This document shows positions 5,511 through 8,027 of a stretch of 8,027 nucleotides of DNA, in pieces (within the stretch, counting starts at the first letter, position 1; every line of letters starts with the position of its first letter). The DNA comes from an uncultured Bacteroidales bacterium. Lineage in GTDB: Bacteria > Bacteroidota > Bacteroidia > Bacteroidales > UBA932. The notes below the pieces were generated by a model. That model saw nothing but the letters and a program-made list of their open reading frames with translations. It did no database searches and had not been told where the DNA came from. Both the position numbers and the translations under genes were made by a program. The stretch covers positions 1 to 8,027 of the forward strand of contig CAMOKK010000058.1 of NCBI GenBank assembly GCA_946617545.1, written 5' to 3'.

Positions 5511-6277
5511 AGCCGGGCGGTTTGCACGGCGGGAACTACGTCGTGTACCCGGAGCCAGGTGGCGCCCCGCTCCAGGGCAGCCATATTAAGAACTTGTGTG
5601 GCGGGCATCGCTTCTTCGGGAGTGATGCCCAAAACTTTATAAATCATGCTTTTGCGGGAAAGGCCCACCAATACGGGCCGATCGAAGGCCTGCGTGATTT
5701 CCCGGAGCCTCCGCAGCAGTTCATAGTTCTGCTCCACCGTTTTTGCAAAGCCGAAGCCCGGGTCCAGCATCCACTCCCGGATGCCGGCATCGGCCGCCTT
5801 CTTCTCAAAATCACGGAAATAGCGGAGCACTTCTTCCACCACGTCATCGTAATCCGTGAGGCCCTGCATGGTTTCGGGCGTTCCGCGCATGTGCATGGCC
5901 ACATAGGGGAGTCCCAGCCGCCCCACCGTTTCCAGCATCTCAGGGTCCATCCCGCCGGCCGATATGTCGTTTACCAGGAACGGGCCGAGGGTCTCATATG
6001 CCCTCCGGACAATCTCTGCCCGGTAGGTGTCGATGGAGATAGGAAGGGAGTTCCTCCCTATCTCCGTCAGGACGGGCTCCAGGCGGGCCCATTCTTCTTC
6101 CAAGGAGGGCTGCGGAGCGCCCGGACGGGTGCTGCAGGCACCCAGGTCCACCACATCGGCCCCGTCGGCCCACATCCGGCGGATGCGGGAGAGGGCATCG
6201 GCCCCTGCCACCTGGCTGCCGGCGTAGAACGAGTCCGGCGTCAGGTTCAGGATGCCCATGATGTGGATGCTTTGCAT
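5468..6277 (-). CDS. folP: Dihydropteroate synthase FolP
   Basis: FolP condenses 6-hydroxymethyl-7,8-dihydropterin pyrophosphate with p-aminobenzoate to give dihydropteroate in folate synthesis, in the cytoplasm. The 269-residue TIM-barrel protein has all family motifs: MGILNLTPDSF at 7-17 (Asn11 binds the metal/pyrophosphate, Phe17), STRPGA at 49-54, Asp83 in SIDTY, ND at 103-104, DPGFGFAKT at 172-180, GLSRKS at 205-210 with Lys209, and RVHD at 243-246. Phe17 and Pro52 match the positions whose change gives sulfonamide resistance in E. coli and other species, and both look wild type (mapping inferred). The open frame continues upstream to 6436, but those 53 residues are Pro/Arg/Gly-rich read-through of the preceding gene's end. 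The ATG at 6275-6277 gives the family's normal length and starts 14 bp after the stop of the upstream gene. It is the last gene of the tmk run and overlaps the ftsB-like gene tail to tail by 43 bp. Confidence 0.95.
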   Translation of the reverse strand: MQSIHIMGILNLTPDSFYAGSQVAGADALSRIRRMWADGADVVDLGACSTRPGAPQPSLEEEWARLEPVLTEIGRNSLPISIDTYRAEIVRRAYETLGPFLVNDISAGGMDPEMLETVGRLGLPYVAMHMRGTPETMQGLTDYDDVVEEVLRYFRDFEKKAADAGIREWMLDPGFGFAKTVEQNYELLRRLREITQAFDRPVLVGLSRKSMIYKVLGITPEEAMPATQVLNMAALERGATWLRVHDVVPAVQTARLYSKMYTSSPGAQK

Positions 6278-6291
6278 GGCTGGAGAGTTGT

Positions 6292-7350
6292 TTACAGCAG
6301 GAGCAAAACGGCCAGCAGGCCCACACAGAAGCCCTGGGCGGTGAGGCGACGGCGGGTGACGTGACGGGTGGAAAGGGCCAGCGGGTCTTCGGCCATGTCT
6401 TCCTGAAGGGTATCCGGCATGTGCGGGGCGCTCCACTTGTGAATCACCTCTCCGTCATAAAAATAGGAGCCGCCACCGTTGGAACGGTTCAGGGTGATAA
6501 GCGTCTTGTAGTCGGAGAAATAGGGGACCACATCGGCCGGAAGGTTGTAGCCGGCCATTTCTTCCCGGCTGGCCGATACCAGCAGCAGCGGAAGGGCCTC
6601 CGTTCCCTGAAGCCGGCGATAGTGCTCTGCCACGCGGGCCCAATCGGCCTTGGGGGCATCATAGACGGAGAGAACCACCACCTTTCCCTGAGCGGCCAAA
6701 TCGTCTTGATACGTGCCTTCCGCGTCAAAGAAACTCAGGATGGGGGCGCGGCGGAAATCGGCCTCGTCGGCATTCTCGTCCAAGGAGGCGAAGAGCTGGG
6801 CTCCCCAGTTGAAGGGCGTAAAATCCACTGCAGGAAGGTGGGAGTTGCAATAGACGGCCGCCAGGATAACCGCCGCAGAGGCCACGCCGGCCGCCACGTT
6901 CTTGTGTACCCGCGGCGTCCCGAACTCCTTGAAGGGAGTGAAAGCCACCACCGCCAGCACAATGAGCACCACGTTCTTCCAGAAGCTCTGGGCATGGGTG
7001 AGATGGACCGCCTGCCCGAAACAGCCGCAGTCCATGGGCGGATTGAAAATCCACAGCAGGAGGGTAATGAGGGTGAAAACGCCCAGCATGGCATAGGCCA
7101 CAATGGCCGATATCTTCCGGAACACCCCGGTAATAAGGCCGATACCCACCGCGCACTCCGTCACGGCCAGGGCCACTCCCACGGCCTTGGCCGCCCCGGT
7201 GAGGAAAGTCAGGTGGAAGAATTTGAAATACTCCTGAACGATGAGCATAGTGCCCACCGGGTCTACCAGTTTGAGCAGTCCCGAAACCAGGAATACCACC
7301 CCCAGGACACCGGCGGTGTGCCGGCGGAAAGTCTGATAGAAAGGCTTCAT
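6292..7350 (-). CDS. DoxX/MauE-like membrane protein with thioredoxin-like region (BT_3928 type), function unknown
   Basis: The 352-residue protein starts with a DoxX/MauE-like bundle of about four helices (roughly 12-30, 53-72, 80-102 and 123-140). The hallmark DCGCFG lies at 107-112 between helices three and four, followed by LTHAQSFWKNVVL as in MauE-type proteins. A further helix at about 152-168 leads into an extracytoplasmic region (about 170-325) with a thioredoxin-like pattern: a beta strand KVVVLSVYDAP at 223-233, a helix, then LPLLLVSAS at 253-261. A CxxC would be expected after that first strand, and it is absent (DAPKAD), so this domain is probably not a standard disulfide exchanger. 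A last hydrophobic helix runs at about 336-352 to the very end. The pattern matches what I know as the BT_3928 family of Bacteroidota. Its ATG overlaps the tmk stop by 4 bp (ATGA), and folP follows after 14 bp, so the three form an operon. A role in redox or quinone handling is only a guess. Confidence 0.78.
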   Translation of the reverse strand: MKPFYQTFRRHTAGVLGVVFLVSGLLKLVDPVGTMLIVQEYFKFFHLTFLTGAAKAVGVALAVTECAVGIGLITGVFRKISAIVAYAMLGVFTLITLLLWIFNPPMDCGCFGQAVHLTHAQSFWKNVVLIVLAVVAFTPFKEFGTPRVHKNVAAGVASAAVILAAVYCNSHLPAVDFTPFNWGAQLFASLDENADEADFRRAPILSFFDAEGTYQDDLAAQGKVVVLSVYDAPKADWARVAEHYRRLQGTEALPLLLVSASREEMAGYNLPADVVPYFSDYKTLITLNRSNGGGSYFYDGEVIHKWSAPHMPDTLQEDMAEDPLALSTRHVTRRRLTAQGFCVGLLAVLLLL

Positions 7351-8027
7351 GCGAGGAAAGGGTCTACGGCGGCTTTCACCTTCTGGAAAATGGCCTCCGG
7401 AGGCAGCATCTGTCCCCGGGCGTCCGAGCAGTCGATGCGGCGGAACTTGGAATCCCGCTCCGTCTGGGCCACATACATTTCCCGCACGGTTTTCTGGAAA
7501 GCGATGGAGGCCTCATGGATATCTTGGGCGCCGGACAGGTACTCCCGGTCCTCCCCAGCCCGCTGATGGGTAAGGCTCTGCTCCACAAAGCCGATGGGAA
7601 CGTCCAGAAAGAGATTCAGGTCCGGCACAGGCAGCCCGAAAGCCCCGTACTCCGTGTCAAAAATCCAGTCCCTCAGCCGTTCACGTTCCTCTTTCGTGGA
7701 AAGTTTGGCGCACTGGTAGGCAATGTTGGAATACACATAACGGTCCAGCAGGACGGTTTTCCCCTCCTCAAGCGCCTTCTTTATGAAGGGCACGGCCCCG
7801 TGACGGTCTTCCGCAAACAGAAGGGCTACCAACTGGGGGTGCACGGCGTCGTTGGCGCCAAAGTCTCCCCGCAGGAAACGGGAAATGAGGTCTCCGTAAA
7901 CAGGGGCGTCATAGCGGGGGAAATGGATGTATTCCAAAGCCCCGCACCGCCGGGTCAGATATTCTTTGAGCCGCCTCACCTGGGTGGATTTGCCCGCCCC
8001 GTCAAGTCCTTCGAGTACAATGAGCAT
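7347..8027 (-). CDS. tmk: Thymidylate kinase (dTMP kinase) Tmk
   Basis: Tmk phosphorylates dTMP to dTDP with ATP, the last step unique to dTTP supply. The 226-residue protein starts with the P-loop EGLDGAGKST at 6-15, placed correctly two residues into the first strand, so the ATG at the window edge (8025-8027) is the natural start and the gene is complete. Other family marks are FPRYD at 36-40, the DRY motif at 95-97 followed by SNIAYQ at 100-105, PDLNLFLDV at 135-143, and the lid with QRAGEDREYL at 155-164. The lid arginines and the HEAS at 171-174 fit the longer Tmk subgroup common in Bacteroidota and some Firmicutes, which explains a length somewhat above the usual 205-215. It is the first gene of this minus-strand run within the window; its stop shares ATGA with the next gene's start. 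The promoter must lie beyond position 8027, so regulation cannot be assessed. Confidence 0.96.
   Translation of the reverse strand: MLIVLEGLDGAGKSTQVRRLKEYLTRRCGALEYIHFPRYDAPVYGDLISRFLRGDFGANDAVHPQLVALLFAEDRHGAVPFIKKALEEGKTVLLDRYVYSNIAYQCAKLSTKEERERLRDWIFDTEYGAFGLPVPDLNLFLDVPIGFVEQSLTHQRAGEDREYLSGAQDIHEASIAFQKTVREMYVAQTERDSKFRRIDCSDARGQMLPPEAIFQKVKAAVDPFLA

Noticed and set aside
5522..6364. 280-codon plus-strand open frame opposite folP
   Set aside because: Antisense to all conserved folP motifs, and its translation resembles no family I recognise.
6278..6436. 53-residue N-terminal extension of folP
   Set aside because: It is rich in Pro, Arg, Gly and His and overlaps the coding end of the upstream gene. 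FolP proteins begin just before MGILNLTPDSF, so the start at 6277 is used.
6361..7566. 401-codon plus-strand open frame opposite the DoxX/MauE-like gene and tmk
   Set aside because: It spans the antisense of two real genes and their junction. Composition is Gly/His/Arg-rich and there is no domain; its length reflects the lack of stops in GC-rich mirror frames.
1..8027. Mobile element, CRISPR array, tRNA/rRNA or prophage content
   Set aside because: No transposase, integrase, tandem spaced repeats or RNA-gene signatures were seen, and genes are densely packed housekeeping types with uniform base composition by eye.

Overview
The window looks like ordinary chromosome from a GC-rich member of the Bacteroidota, probably the order Bacteroidales. 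Several things point there. The release-factor-1 tail and short QueF are of the kind seen in that group. There is a DUF4293 protein and a BT_3928/DoxX-like protein, two families I know essentially from Bacteroidota. Genes lack clear Shine-Dalgarno sequences. The one clean promoter has the Bacteroidota form TTTG-N19-TAnnTTTG rather than an E. coli-like -35/-10. Genus cannot be fixed from the sequence alone.

Layout from left to right. Positions 1-689 (+) hold the 3' end of prfA (release factor 1), followed after 1 bp by queF (preQ0 reductase of queuosine synthesis). Positions 693-1949 (-) hold fabF (beta-ketoacyl-ACP synthase II), convergent with queF and separated from it by only 3 bp. Positions 1950-2064 are the only real intergenic region, a 115-bp AT-rich divergent control region between fabF and murQ. 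Positions 2065-5510 (+) hold a tight five-gene run: murQ (MurNAc-6-P etherase), a DUF4293 four-helix membrane protein, a sugar-1-phosphate nucleotidyltransferase of unassigned substrate, a CPBP/CAAX-type intramembrane protease, and an FtsB/DivIC-like division protein. Gaps there are 5, 10, 1 and 1 bp. Positions 5468-8027 (-) hold a second tight run, transcribed right to left: tmk (thymidylate kinase), a DoxX/MauE-like membrane protein with a degenerate thioredoxin-like region, and folP (dihydropteroate synthase). The last gene overlaps the end of the ftsB-like gene by 43 bp, tail to tail.

How the genes fit together. The murQ run is mostly cell-envelope themed: peptidoglycan amino-sugar recycling, a possible nucleotide-sugar step, membrane proteolysis and septum formation. 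The tmk-folP run joins dTMP phosphorylation to synthesis of the folate that dTMP synthesis consumes. All genes look intact apart from prfA, which is cut by the window edge. I saw no tRNA, rRNA, CRISPR array, insertion sequence, phage gene, toxin-antitoxin pair or defence gene. No convincing new system is present. The points most worth following are the unassigned nucleotidyltransferase beside murQ, the CxxC-less thioredoxin-like protein between tmk and folP, and two small dyads in the fabF/murQ control region.
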